From the NCBI RefSeq assembly GCF_000373645.1, contig NZ_KB892046.1:124001-188000 (forward strand): a stretch of DNA of 64,000 nt, read 5' to 3'. The notes beneath the pieces are model-generated. The model was not told where the DNA came from, did not search any database, and worked only from the letters and a program-made list of their open reading frames with translations. Of the stretch, positions 8,357 to 18,396 are shown piece by piece. How positions within the stretch are numbered: position 1 is the first letter of the stretch; every line of letters starts with the position of its first letter. The DNA comes from Streptomyces sp. ATexAB-D23 (GTDB lineage: Bacteria; Actinomycetota; Actinomycetes; Streptomycetales; Streptomycetaceae). The translations under genes were made by a program, and so were the position numbers.

Positions 8357-9223
8357 TCAGCAGGGGACCACGGCGACCGGACCCATGGCGTGCGTGAGCG
8401 TCGTGTGCGCCACCGGTGAGAGCCCGAGCCCCAGGGACTCGCCGCCCCGCCGCCGCCCGATCACGGTCAGCGCGGCGGTCGCTGACGCGGTGACCAGGGT
8501 GCGGGTCGCGGAGCCGTTGACGGGTTCCTTCATGACCTCGACCTGCGGGTAGGCCGCGCGCCGGCCGGCGGTCAGCTCGGCCAGCGAACGCTCCGCCGCG
8601 TCCGCGGCCGCCTCCCGGTCGAAGACCGGACCGCCGGAGAGCATCGACGAGAACATCGTCCAGCCGTGCACGATCCGCAGCCGGGCGCCCGGACGCACCG
8701 CCGCCGTCCCGAACGCGAAGTCCAGCACCTCTTCGCTGCTCTCGTCGGCGGCCACCCCGGCGACGATGTCCCGGAACCCCTCGCCGGACGCCCGCTCCGG
8801 ATCGTCGTCGGCCCGGCCGCCGTGCACGATCACCACGGGGCACTTCGCCATCGAGGCCGTCGCCAGACTGTTGGACCCCAGCATCAGGGAGCGGAACCCG
8901 CCGAGGCCGCGCGAACCGAGCACCAGGAGCGAGGCGTCCCGGCTCAGCGAGACCAGCGCCGCCGACGGGAAGTCGAGCGGTGCGAGCGTCGAGGGCCGCA
9001 GCCCGGGAGCCGTCCGGGCCACCTGGCGCAGGGCCGCCGCCAGCAACTCCCGCGCCTCCTGCTCCTGCACCTCCTGCCCGGTGCGCCGGCCCAGCTGCCG
9101 GACATGCACGACGAGCAGCGGCAGCCCCCGTAGGACCGCCTCGCGGGCCGCCCAGTCCAGCGCGTCCATGCTGTGCGAGGAACCGTCGACCGCCGCGATC
9201 ACGGGAAGCTCGGTGCCGCTCAT
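8357..9223 (-). CDS. Universal stress protein with two USP domains
   Basis: 288 residues with tandem USP folds (about 7-140 and 155-288). The first has the ATP-binding signature GSRGLGGFRSLMLGSNS (G-x2-G-x9-G-S); the second ends in GRRRGGESLGLGLSPVAHTTL, a looser version. Such double-domain proteins are common in actinomycetes and linked to hypoxia or stationary phase. ATG 9223 follows GGAGAGGAACCC; upstream in-frame codons are less likely. It is encoded separately from lnt with a 99-base gap. Confidence 0.85.
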   Translation of the reverse strand: MSGTELPVIAAVDGSSHSMDALDWAAREAVLRGLPLLVVHVRQLGRRTGQEVQEQEARELLAAALRQVARTAPGLRPSTLAPLDFPSAALVSLSRDASLLVLGSRGLGGFRSLMLGSNSLATASMAKCPVVIVHGGRADDDPERASGEGFRDIVAGVAADESSEEVLDFAFGTAAVRPGARLRIVHGWTMFSSMLSGGPVFDREAAADAAERSLAELTAGRRAAYPQVEVMKEPVNGSATRTLVTASATAALTVIGRRRGGESLGLGLSPVAHTTLTHAMGPVAVVPC

Positions 9224-9329
9224 GGGTTCCTCTCCGCCGTCCGGACCTGTTGCGTACGTTACGGCGGACCTTGGCCGGATGCCGAGGCGGGAGAGGCCGT
9301 CCGGGCCCGCCTGCACCTATGCTCGCGGG

Positions 9330-9707
9330 ATGGAGCAGAGCGAAGTCGTGAAGCGTGTGGTCGGCATCCTCACCGAAGCGGGAGAGATGCGCCGGCTCTT
9401 GGAGGAGAACCCCGACCGCGACGACCCCAGCACCGATTCCACCGTCGTCACCGCCCTCCTCAACGAGACGATGCCGCGGATCGCGATCCCGGAGGACGCC
9501 ACCGTCGAGGACGTGGTGGTCCTGGTCGGCCGGGAGGTCGGCGGAGCGGTGGAGCAGCTCGTCGGCGCGTTCACGCTGGCGTTCGCGATGCTGGCGCAGG
9601 TGCACGACGCGGGGCAGATGGACGTGACCTCGGCGGACGTGCTTCAGGACCTGGCCCTGCGCGCCGAGCAGTTCGGCGCCGAGGGCCCCGACGAGACGGA
9701 TCTCTGA
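9330..9707 (+). CDS. Hypothetical small helical protein
   Basis: 125 residues, acidic and mainly helical, with no signal peptide. A central hydrophobic segment (QLVGAFTLAFAMLAQVH) may be an amphipathic or buried helix. It is divergent from the stress-protein gene, with 106 bases between the starts that should hold both promoters. I do not recognise the family. Codon use matches neighbouring genes, so it looks real. Confidence 0.65.
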   Translation: MEQSEVVKRVVGILTEAGEMRRLLEENPDRDDPSTDSTVVTALLNETMPRIAIPEDATVEDVVVLVGREVGGAVEQLVGAFTLAFAMLAQVHDAGQMDVTSADVLQDLALRAEQFGAEGPDETDL

Positions 9708-9807
9708 CCACGGTGGACCGACCGGCGTGGGTACTCCGACCGGCGTACCCCCGCCGCCTTCCCGCGTACGACGACGGGCGGGCGGCCCCCGGGAGATGCT
9801 CCGCACC

Positions 9808-10617
9808 ATGGACCACCGGACCGCTCCAGCACCCGCCCCGCCCGGCCTCGCAGCCGGCCGCTCCCGCACCCGGCGTGAGGGCACGCCGCGGATCGAACGC
9901 CTCTGTCACGCCACCGGGGCCCTGCTCATCGGCTCCGGCCTCCTGCACCTGGCCGTCCTCGCCGTCGACGGGGGGCCGTGGGAGGGGCCGGTCTCCTGGC
10001 GCAAGCCCATCACCTTCGGAGTCTCCTTCGGCCTGACCCTGCTCGCGGTCGCGTGGATCTCCTCCTACCTGCGCATGGGCACCCGCCTCCGGGCCGTGCT
10101 GCTGGGCGTGTTCGCCGCCGACTGCGTGCTGGAGGTCGCCGGAATCACCGTGCAGGCCTGGCGCGGGGTGCCGTCCCACTTCAACATGGAGACCCCCTTC
10201 GACACCGCGGTCTCGATGTCGCTGGCCCTCGGCGGGGCGGTGCTGGTCGCCGTCCTGTCGACGCTCATGGCGGCCGCGTTCGCCCACCGCCCGGACGGAC
10301 CGGCCGGCATGGCCCTCGCCCTGCGGGCCGGCTTCGCGATCCTCGGTGTCGGACTGCTCTCGGGGGCCGCCATGATCGCGCGGGGCGTGTATCTGACGCG
10401 TACGGGGCACCAGTTGGCCGGTTACGCCTCCACCGCGCCCCTCAAACCCCTGCACGGGGTGAGCCTGCACGCCGTACTGGTGCTCCCCGTGCTGGCCCGC
10501 GTCCTGGACACCACCTCCTGGAGCACGCGGACCCGGCTGCGCGCCGTGCGCACGGCCGTGGGCGCTTACGCACTGGCCGTGGCGGCCGCGCTGGCGTGGG
10601 CGGCCGTCACCTACTGA
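9808..10617 (+). CDS. Seven-helix membrane protein, unknown function
   Basis: 269 residues with about seven hydrophobic segments starting near residue 29. Notable motifs are WRKPITFGVSFGLT between helices 1 and 2, and a conserved-looking PLKPLHGVSLHAVL before helix 6. Charged residues within helices are few. GGGAG at 9791-9795 suits ATG 9808 (12 bases) better than ATG 9796 (adjacent). No clear family assignment from sequence; a transport or enzyme role is possible. Confidence 0.7.
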   Translation: MDHRTAPAPAPPGLAAGRSRTRREGTPRIERLCHATGALLIGSGLLHLAVLAVDGGPWEGPVSWRKPITFGVSFGLTLLAVAWISSYLRMGTRLRAVLLGVFAADCVLEVAGITVQAWRGVPSHFNMETPFDTAVSMSLALGGAVLVAVLSTLMAAAFAHRPDGPAGMALALRAGFAILGVGLLSGAAMIARGVYLTRTGHQLAGYASTAPLKPLHGVSLHAVLVLPVLARVLDTTSWSTRTRLRAVRTAVGAYALAVAAALAWAAVTY

Positions 10618-10823
10618 TCGGCCGGGGAGGCGAATGCGCGGGCGGCCACGGCGACGGCGGCGACGGCCGGACCGGGAGCAGCGGATAGTCTCTGCGGGCC
10701 CCGTCAAAACCGGTGCCCCGGCGCGTCCGTGGGACCGGGACGGCGCCGCGCCCCCGCAGCCACGGTCCCCGGACCGGCGGCCCGGGGGCCTCCCACACCG
10801 ACTGCGATGCAACAGGAGACTCG

Positions 10824-10973
10824 ATGGCTGATACCCCGCCGCGTCAGGTTCAACGGCGCTCGGACGACAGCGCGGCGGCCGACGCCCAGGGCGGTGCGGA
10901 GGCCGTACCGGCACCGCGCTACCAGGGCCTGTTCGTCGAGCCCGACCTTCCGCCGTTCGCCGAGACCGACTGA
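10824..10973 (+). CDS. Small acidic-tailed peptide, unknown
   Basis: 49 residues. The N-terminal half is polar and disordered; the C-terminal half reads RYQGLFVEPDLPPFAETD, rich in Pro and acidic residues. ACAGGAGAC (10811-10819) gives a good ribosome site before ATG 10824, and a strong hairpin follows at 10988-11027, so it looks like a complete transcription unit. Leader-plus-core layout resembles some ribosomally made peptide precursors, but no modifying enzyme is adjacent. Function unknown. Confidence 0.55.
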   Translation: MADTPPRQVQRRSDDSAAADAQGGAEAVPAPRYQGLFVEPDLPPFAETD

Positions 10974-10987
10974 GAGTCGCGCGGCAC

Positions 10988-11027
10988 GGCCCTGCCACCC
11001 GCCCCACGGGCACCGGGCGGCAGGGCC
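10988..11027 (+). terminator. Hairpin terminator after the small peptide gene
   Basis: Arms GGCCCTGCC and GGCAGGGCC, with an inner CCCG/CGGG extension, 15 bases after the TGA stop. Confidence 0.65.
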
Positions 11028-11036
11028 ATCGACGGG

Positions 11037-11125
11037 CTCAGGACCGCGCACGCGGAGTGGCTACCTGGGCCGCGAACACCGCGGCCTGCGCACCGTACTC
11101 AGGACCGCGCACGCGGAGTGGCTAC
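11037..11125. repeat. 28-base direct repeat, two copies
   Basis: CTCAGGACCGCGCACGCGGA followed by GTGGCTAC occurs at 11037-11064 and again at 11098-11125, identical, with 33 bases between. It lies in the gap before the broken DinB-like gene. It may be a duplication scar or a paired binding site. Confidence 0.85.
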
Positions 11126-11194
11126 GACCTTCCGTCGTCGCGCGGTGCGCCGGCTGCTGCCGCGGTTGTCAGTGGCTACTGCAACCATGGGCCC

Positions 11195-11656
11195 ATGAAC
11201 TCGGACGGCACGGAAAAGAAGACTCTGTCGGCGTTCCTCGCGGCACAGCGAGCCAGCGTGCCGGCCATCGTCGACGGGCTTGACACTCAGGCACTGACCA
11301 CGTCGGTTCTGCCCTCCGGCTGGACACCCCTCGGACTCATGGAACACCTGGGACGTGCCGAGAGGTACTGGTTCCAGGAGATCGTCACCGGAGCAGCCGA
11401 GCCGTTGCCGTGGCCCGATGAACATGCTCCCCTGACGACACCACGAGGCGCGGTCTCTTCGATGACATGCATGATGATCGCGAACTGCTCGACGGACGAA
11501 CAGGACTTGGACCTCGCTGAGCACCGGCCCATGGCCCGGACCCGAGACCAGCCCCACTGTCCCGACAGCCCCCGGGGCCGCTGCCCCGGCACCTGGCTCG
11601 TGGTGTCGGGGCAGCGGCGTCCGGTCAGCCCGCCGACTCGCCGGCGTGCGGGCTGA
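11195..11656 (+). pseudogene. DinB/DUF664-like gene, broken by local inversion
   Basis: Residues 1-87 look like a normal N-terminal half of a DinB/DUF664 protein (FLAAQRASVPAIV, GWTPLGLMEHLGRAERYW). After about 11456 the frame becomes meaningless. On the opposite strand, 11448-11510 reads VEQFAIIMHVIEETA, which matches the family's C-terminal MHxIEETA motif. The simplest reading is that the 3' part was inverted and shortened. The open frame continues to 11656, overlapping the uppP end, but that tail is not family-like. Normal members are about 160-180 residues. Confidence 0.5.
11577..11618. terminator. Bidirectional hairpin before the uppP stop
   Basis: Twelve-base perfect arms GCCGCTGCCCCG and CGGGGCAGCGGC with an 18-base loop, 7 bases beyond the uppP stop on the minus strand. 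Confidence 0.65.
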
Positions 11657-12497
11657 GCGCCCCGGCGCCGACCAGGGCGAAGAGCAGCACGCCCAGGATG
11701 ATCCGGTAGATGACGAAGGGCATGAAGCTCTTGGTCGTGATGAACTTCATGAACCACGCGATGACCGCGTACCCGACACCGAACGCGATGAAGGTCGCGA
11801 AGATGGTCGGACCCCACGAGACATGGCCCTCGCCCGCGTCCTTCAGCTCGAAGACGCCCGAGGCGAGCACCGCCGGGACGGCGAGCAGGAACGAGTAACG
11901 CGCCGCCGCCTCACGGGTGTAGCCCATCAGCAGACCGCCGCTGATCGTGGCGCCGGAGCGGGAGACGCCCGGGACCAGGGCCATGGCCTGGCAGAAGCCG
12001 TAGATCAGGCCGTCCTTGACGCCCAGTTCCTTCAGGGTCTTGCGCTGCTTGATGGCGCGGTGCTTGCCACCCGTCTCGTCCCGGGCGGCCAGCCGGTCCG
12101 CGACGCCGAGGACGATGCCCATGACGATCAGCGTGGTGGCGATCAGCCGCAGATCGCGGAACGGGCCCTCGATCTGGTCCTTGAACGTCACACCGAGCAC
12201 GCCGATGGGGATGGAACCGACGATGACGAGCCAGCCCATCTGCGCGTCGTGGTCGCCGCGCATCGAACGGTTCGTCAGCGACCTGAACCACGCCGAGACG
12301 ATCCGGACGATGTCCTTGCGGAAGTAGATGAGGACCGCGGCCTCCGTCCCGATCTGGGTGATCGCGGTGAACGCCGCACCCGGGTCGTGCCAGCCGGCGA
12401 ACGCCGCGGTGAGCCGCAGATGGGCGCTGGAGGAGATCGGCAGGAACTCGGTCAGTCCCTGTACGAGGCCGAGGACGAATGATTCGAACCAGCTCAT
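11625..12497 (-). CDS. uppP: Undecaprenyl-diphosphatase
   Basis: Integral membrane phosphatase of the BacA/UppP family, 290 residues, which recycles undecaprenyl pyrophosphate to the carrier lipid for peptidoglycan and confers bacitracin tolerance. Motif 1, GLVQGLTEFLPISSSAHL, is at about 10-27 with catalytic Glu17, and motif 2, PGVSRSGATI, lies in the second half. Around eight membrane helices. ATG 12497. Its promoter should lie in the 183-base gap to the next gene upstream. Confidence 0.95.
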   Translation of the reverse strand: MSWFESFVLGLVQGLTEFLPISSSAHLRLTAAFAGWHDPGAAFTAITQIGTEAAVLIYFRKDIVRIVSAWFRSLTNRSMRGDHDAQMGWLVIVGSIPIGVLGVTFKDQIEGPFRDLRLIATTLIVMGIVLGVADRLAARDETGGKHRAIKQRKTLKELGVKDGLIYGFCQAMALVPGVSRSGATISGGLLMGYTREAAARYSFLLAVPAVLASGVFELKDAGEGHVSWGPTIFATFIAFGVGYAVIAWFMKFITTKSFMPFVIYRIILGVLLFALVGAGALSPHAGESAG

Positions 12498-12680
12498 GGG
12501 GCGTCGGCCATCCCGGGGTGCTCGTGCGGCGGCCGACGGCGTCGGCGGCGGGCGGATTGCGGTCGTGCGAGGACAGGGCCGCGCCGGGCCCCGCTTCGTC
12601 TGTCGGTCGCGGGCAGCGTATCGCCCCCGGGTGAACAGCCGACGACACCCCCCGCGCGGTCCGGCCCGTCGCGGGGGCCC

Positions 12681-13397
12681 TCACGGCCGGCGACGGAGCC
12701 CCGGGCGGTGACGGCGGCGCCACGCGATCACGGCCGCGCCGGCGCCCGTCAGCACGATGAATCCCATCGCCACGAGGAAGGCGGGCGAGGTGGGCGAGGA
12801 GGCCTCGCTGCCCGCCACGACGTACGCGGCCGTGTTCGGGATCGAGCCCAGACCGGTGGCCACCAGGAACGGCGGATAGCCCATGCGGGAGACGGCGGCA
12901 CAGTAGTTGGCGGCGGCGAACGGCACCCCGGGGAAGAGGCGCAGCGCCAGCATCGAACGGAAGCCGTGCCGGCTCAGCTGCCCGTCCGCCGCCCGCAGCC
13001 AGCGTCCGCGCACCAGCGTGCGCAGCGCGTCCTGGCCCAGCACCCGGCCCAGCATGAAGGAGATCCCCGCGCCCAGCACGGTGCCCGCGAGCGCGGCCGC
13101 GAGACCGGCCTGCGAGCCGAACAGCGCGCCCGCCGCGAGGTTGAGCAGCGGCCGGGGCGCGAAGGCCACCGTGCAGACGCCGTACGCGAGTCCGAAGAGC
13201 GCGACCGTCGCGGCGCCACCGCTCAGCCGCGCGGGCGGGCCGGACATCAGCAGCCGTTGCGGCTCCATGAGCAGCATCACCGTCGTGGCGGCCAGCAACA
13301 TCGCGACGAGCAGCGAGAGCCGGGACCACGGCGAGAGCAGCACCCGCGTGCAGCGCACGGCGAGACCGGGGGCGGGGCGGGGGACGGGGTCGAGCAT
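12681..13397 (-). CDS. TVP38/TMEM64 (DedA-related) membrane protein
   Basis: 238 residues with about five to six hydrophobic segments. The core FAPRPLLNLAAGALFGSQAGLAAALAGTVLGAGISFMLGR and LRLFPGVPFAAANYCAAVSRM are typical of the TVP38/SNARE-associated family, members of which are implicated in lipid scrambling. ATG 13397 is preferred; longer in-frame starts add a basic segment unlike family members. Clean ribosome site not seen. The Arg-rich C-terminal tail is probably cytoplasmic. Confidence 0.75.
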   Translation of the reverse strand: MLDPVPRPAPGLAVRCTRVLLSPWSRLSLLVAMLLAATTVMLLMEPQRLLMSGPPARLSGGAATVALFGLAYGVCTVAFAPRPLLNLAAGALFGSQAGLAAALAGTVLGAGISFMLGRVLGQDALRTLVRGRWLRAADGQLSRHGFRSMLALRLFPGVPFAAANYCAAVSRMGYPPFLVATGLGSIPNTAAYVVAGSEASSPTSPAFLVAMGFIVLTGAGAAVIAWRRRHRPGLRRRP

Positions 13398-13546
13398 TCG
13401 GGGAGAGTAACCGACATACGTGTGTGATCGCCGTAACGCGTCACCGGACACCGCCCGGCGCGCTGGGCGCCCCCGGACCGCCAATGCCCCTGGCCCCCGC
13501 CGTAATTCGCTCGACGGGCCGACGGGCCGTCGGAGATGATCGGGCC

Positions 13547-13681
13547 ATGTTCCGGTACACCTTCCTCGCAGCGCGGTCCGCAGTCGCGGACGCGCCGAAG
13601 GCTGCCGTGAACACCCTCGCAGTCGCAGTCGCCGCAGCGCTCACCGCTGCCGCGGCGCCCTTCGGCGGCGCCCGAAGCTGA
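13547..13681 (+). CDS. Possible 44-residue leader peptide upstream of tuf3
   Basis: ATG 13547 with a GGAG at 13532-13535 opens a 44-residue Ala-rich frame. Its stop at 13679-13681 overlaps the left arm of the hairpin at 13680-13722, which precedes tuf3. Ala content is unusually high (about 18 of 44), concentrated in the second half. This layout resembles a leader-peptide attenuator, but the frame could be chance. Confidence 0.35.
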   Translation: MFRYTFLAARSAVADAPKAAVNTLAVAVAAALTAAAAPFGGARS

Positions 13682-13722
13682 CCCTCCCCCGACTGTCCGG
13701 CGGACCCCGCAAGGGGAGGGTC
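13680..13722 (+). terminator. Hairpin between the leader frame and tuf3
   Basis: Perfect 10-base arms GACCCTCCCC and GGGGAGGGTC around a 23-base loop, 50 bases before the tuf3 start. It could end the short upstream transcript or act as an attenuator. Confidence 0.6.
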
Positions 13723-13772
13723 GGCCGGGCCCCGGGGTCCTCACGTCACGCTTCGCATCCAAGGAACGAACC

Positions 13773-14942
<1,170 letters not shown>

Positions 14943-14957
14943 GCCGTACGGGTGTTC

Positions 14958-14994
14958 GGGGCCCGCCTCGCCCGGAACCGGGGGAGGCGGGCCC
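14958..14994 (+). terminator. Strong terminator after tuf3
   Basis: GGGCCCGCCTC pairs with GAGGCGGGCCC, with the intervening bases able to form a second CCCGG/CCGGG stem. Lies 16 bases after the tuf3 stop. Confidence 0.75.
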
Positions 14995-15037
14995 GCCCGC
15001 GTACGGGGCGGCCGGCCGGGGCCCGCACAATGGGGGA

Positions 15038-15883
15038 GTGAACGAGTCGATACCCGTCATCCGCGACGTGGACCACGGCACCGCCCGACTGCTCCCGGAC
15101 GTGGACCGGGAACGGGCCTGGCTGCTCACGGTCGACGGCGCACCGCAGTCGTACGTGGACCTCGACGCGCCCGAGCACCTGGAATTCGAGTACGCCCGGC
15201 GCCTCGGCCACGTCGTGGACTGCGCGGCCCAGCCGGGCGAGCCGTTGGACGTCCTGCACCTCGGCGGGGGCGGTCTCACGCTGCCCCGCTATGTCGCGGC
15301 CACCCGGCCCGGCTCCCGGCAGGAGGTCGCGGACGCGGACCGGGGGCTGATCGCACTCGTCGCCGAGCACCTGCCGCTGCCGGACCGCAGTGGCATCACC
15401 GTCCACGCGGCGGACGCCCGCGCCCGGCTGGAGGCGACCGCCCCCGGCTCGCTGGACCTTCTGGTCGCGGACGTCTTCGGCGGCTCACGGGTGCCCGCCC
15501 ACCTCACCTCCGTCCCGTACGCCGGGGCGGCGGCGCGAGCGCTGCGCCCGGACGGGATCTACGCCGCCAATCTCGCCGACGGACCGCCGTTCGGCTTCCT
15601 GCGCTCGCAGCTGGCCACCTTCGCGACCGTCTTCGGTGAGCTGGCGCTGATCGCGGAGCCGGGCGTGCTGCGCGGCCGGCGCTTCGGCAACGTGGTGCTC
15701 GTCGCCTCCCGCTCCGCGTTCGACACGGCGGCGCTCACCCGCCGCTGCGCGGCCGACGCGTTCGCGGCGCGGGTGGAGTACGGCGACGCGCTGGCCGCGT
15801 TCGTCAAGGGCGCCCGGCCGGTCGGTGACGAGGAGGCGGTCGCCTCACCCGAGCCGCCCGACGGGGCCTTCAGCCTCGGCTGA
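15038..15883 (+). CDS. Spermidine synthase-like methyltransferase-fold protein
   Basis: 281 residues of the spermidine synthase/SAM-methyltransferase fold. The nucleotide-binding loop LHLGGGGLTLPRYV is clear, followed by an acidic site (DADRG), ADAR and LDLLVADVFGG. The actinomycete branch lacks the usual polyamine-site residues, so true aminopropyl transfer is uncertain. GTG 15038 opens the frame. Its last 39 bases overlap the convergent MFS gene. Confidence 0.75.
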   Translation: MNESIPVIRDVDHGTARLLPDVDRERAWLLTVDGAPQSYVDLDAPEHLEFEYARRLGHVVDCAAQPGEPLDVLHLGGGGLTLPRYVAATRPGSRQEVADADRGLIALVAEHLPLPDRSGITVHAADARARLEATAPGSLDLLVADVFGGSRVPAHLTSVPYAGAAARALRPDGIYAANLADGPPFGFLRSQLATFATVFGELALIAEPGVLRGRRFGNVVLVASRSAFDTAALTRRCAADAFAARVEYGDALAAFVKGARPVGDEEAVASPEPPDGAFSLG

Positions 15884-17158
15884 CGCGGGCGCCACGACCG
15901 GTGCGGCGGCCACCTCGACGGACACGGTCCGCCGGGTCAGGTTCCGTACGTCCGGCACGAACAGCACCGCGCCCGTGACCAGGACGACCAGGCCCGCGCA
16001 CCCCCACAGCGCCTGGCCGCGTCCGACCAGTGACTCGACGGGGCCGGCCAGCGCGGTGGCGACCGGCACCATGGCCACCGAGCCGAACCAGTCGTAGGCC
16101 GAGACGCGCGACAGCTTCTCCTCCGGGATCTCCTGGTGCATGGCTGTCATCCAGGAGACGCCGAACACCTCGATCGCCGTACCGCTGACGAACATGACCA
16201 CGCAGAGCCAGCCCGCGGACAGTGGCACGGCGAGCCCGGCGGACGGCAGGGCCAGCGGGAAGACGCAGAGGGTCCCGGCCAGCAGCAGCCGGCGCGGCTT
16301 CCACCGCGTCATCAGCAGCGCCCCGGCCAGGTTGCCGGCCCCGAACGCGGCCAGTGCGAAGCCCCAGGGCCGGGCGCCGCCCAGTGAGTCGCGGGCGACC
16401 AGCGGCCCGTAGACCGCCTCGGCGGCTCCGACGGCGGCGACCACCACGGAGAACTGGGCCACGATGGCCCAGAGCCACGGGCGGCCGGTGAACTCCTGCC
16501 AGCCGTCCCGCAGGTCCGCGAGCAGCCCGCCCCCGGGCTCCCGGGGCGGGATGTGGCTGACGTCGAGGAAGGCGCGCAGGGCTCCGGCCACCGCGAAGGC
16601 GGCGGCGTCCACGGCGAGTACCCAGCCCGGGTCCATCGCCGCGATCATCGCGCCGCCGAGGGCCGCACCGCCGATGGCCGCGCCCTGGGTGGACATCCGG
16701 AACAGGGCGAAGGCGCGGCTCGCCTGCTCACCGCTGACGCTCGACATCAGCATGCCCTCGGCCGCCGGGCCGAAGAACGCCTGCCCGGTGCCGCACAGCG
16801 CGGTGAGCACCATCATCTGCCACAGCTGGGGGTCGCCGGCCAGGACCAGCAGGGCGAAGAGGCCCTGCGAGACACAGTTGAGGGTGTTGGCCGCGACCAT
16901 CACCCGGTGGCGCGGCAGCCGGTCCGCGACGGCCCCGCCGATCAGCAGGAAGAGGACCAGCGGCACCGTCCTGGCCGCCGCCACGAGACCCACGTCGCCG
17001 CCGTCGCCGCCCCCCTGGAGAACCGCGAACGCCGCCGCGATCAGCGCGCCGTGGGTACCCAGGCCCGTGATGATCGAGGCGGCGGTCAGCAGCCGGTAAT
17101 TGCGGCCCGCGGGGGCGGGATGAGCGGAGGGGGGTACGGGGGCGGCTGCGTCGGTCAC
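15845..17158 (-). CDS. MFS transporter
   Basis: 437 residues with about 12 hydrophobic helices, an MFS exporter of the enterobactin-exporter/DHA3-like type (VPLVLFLLIGGAVADRLPRHRVMV between helices 2 and 3). Substrate unknown; drug or siderophore export is typical for this branch. The 3' end overlaps the convergent spermidine-synthase-like gene by 39 bases. ATG 17158. Confidence 0.85.
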   Translation of the reverse strand: MTDAAAPVPPSAHPAPAGRNYRLLTAASIITGLGTHGALIAAAFAVLQGGGDGGDVGLVAAARTVPLVLFLLIGGAVADRLPRHRVMVAANTLNCVSQGLFALLVLAGDPQLWQMMVLTALCGTGQAFFGPAAEGMLMSSVSGEQASRAFALFRMSTQGAAIGGAALGGAMIAAMDPGWVLAVDAAAFAVAGALRAFLDVSHIPPREPGGGLLADLRDGWQEFTGRPWLWAIVAQFSVVVAAVGAAEAVYGPLVARDSLGGARPWGFALAAFGAGNLAGALLMTRWKPRRLLLAGTLCVFPLALPSAGLAVPLSAGWLCVVMFVSGTAIEVFGVSWMTAMHQEIPEEKLSRVSAYDWFGSVAMVPVATALAGPVESLVGRGQALWGCAGLVVLVTGAVLFVPDVRNLTRRTVSVEVAAAPVVAPASAEAEGPVGRLG

Positions 17159-17209
17159 TCAGGGACTATCGCGGCCGCGCCCCGGTTGCGCAAATGCGTT
17201 TCTGCCAGG

Positions 17210-18283
17210 TCAGGAATCGGTTTCGGTGATCTCCACCAGGCGCACCGTGCTCAGGATCTTCTGGACCGTCGCCTCCGGCACCTCGTCATCGACCCCGGCG
17301 GCGGCGTACAGCACCCAGGAGGAGAACGCGCCGGAGCTGTTCCTGAAGGTGAACGCGTACGTCTTGCCGTCGCTGCTGCACTTCGTCTTCTTGGTGACGT
17401 TGGGCGCGGTGGCGGTGACCAGGCTTCCCGTGAGCCCCGACTTGGTGGTGTACTGCTTGGCCTTGCTGATCTTGATGGTCTTCTTCGGCATGTGCTGCGC
17501 GAACGCGCCCCACGCCCAGGTGCCCGCCTCGTTACGGGCGTTCACATCGGCGTCCTTGGCGCCCTCCGCGCCCCGGGTGCCGGTGCCGGCCAGGCTGTAC
17601 TTGTCCTCGGTGCCGTCCTTGTCGTCGTCCTCGGTGCACCACTCCCGCTTGAGGTCCGCGGCCCCGGTGAACCCGATGAGCGGCGAGCCGTCGCCCTTCT
17701 CCTCGTCCTCGAAGTACGAGAGGACGCCGGGGGCGGACACCTCCCAGTCGCCGGGCACGTCGAACTGGGTGCCCCACTTGGGGTTGGTCACGACCTTCCA
17801 GCCCGCGATCTGCGGCTTGGCCTCCGCGTCGTCGCCGCGCGGGTTCGCCTCGGGCGACGAAGCCGAGTCGGACGGCTTGGCCGGCGCGGACGACTTCTTG
17901 TCGTCGGCGACGTTCTTGCCGTCCTTGTCGTCGTCCTTGTTCAGCACCACGACACCGGTGACGGCCGCGGCCACCACGACCGCGGTCGCCGCGATGATGG
18001 CCACCAGGGTCGTCTTCTTCTTGTCGTTGCCGGGCTGCGGTGCGCCGGGACCGGAGACCGCGTACTGCGGAACGGTCGGCTGCTGGTACGGGTTGGGCTG
18101 GCCGTAGCCCCCCGGTCCGCCCTGCTGCGGATAGCCGTAACCCGGCTGCTGCTCGGGGCCCGGCTGCTGATATCCCGGCTGCTGATAGGGATTCGGCTGC
18201 TGGTACCCCGGCTGCTGGTACGGGTTCTGGTTCTGGTCCTGCGGGTTCTGCTCGCCCCCGGGCGGCTGCTGTCCTGGCCACAT
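17210..18283 (-). CDS. Membrane-anchored protein with Pro/Gln-rich N-terminus
   Basis: 357 residues. The first 95 are a cytoplasmic tail of repeated PYQQPGYQQPG-like units, then a single membrane helix (TTLVAIIAATAVVVAAAVTGVVVLN), an acidic Lys/Asp/Ser linker, and an outside domain of about 210 residues with cysteines in REWCTED and KTKCSSDG. This layout is common in Streptomyces envelope proteins. The outside domain is of unknown function. Start ATG 18283. Confidence 0.8.
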   Translation of the reverse strand: MWPGQQPPGGEQNPQDQNQNPYQQPGYQQPNPYQQPGYQQPGPEQQPGYGYPQQGGPGGYGQPNPYQQPTVPQYAVSGPGAPQPGNDKKKTTLVAIIAATAVVVAAAVTGVVVLNKDDDKDGKNVADDKKSSAPAKPSDSASSPEANPRGDDAEAKPQIAGWKVVTNPKWGTQFDVPGDWEVSAPGVLSYFEDEEKGDGSPLIGFTGAADLKREWCTEDDDKDGTEDKYSLAGTGTRGAEGAKDADVNARNEAGTWAWGAFAQHMPKKTIKISKAKQYTTKSGLTGSLVTATAPNVTKKTKCSSDGKTYAFTFRNSSGAFSSWVLYAAAGVDDEVPEATVQKILSTVRLVEITETDS

Positions 18284-18396
18284 GGCGAGTAACGATAGAG
18301 GTGCCGTGCCGGGGGTGCTACGCCCGCCCCCGTGTGCGAACGGTGAAGGCGCGTGCGACCGCTGCGCCGCCGAGGCATGGCCAAAGCGTTCTACTC

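Noticed and set aside
9728..11013. Long minus-strand frames opposite the seven-helix membrane gene
   Set aside because: Low-complexity, Arg/Pro-rich antisense frames produced by high GC; no motif.
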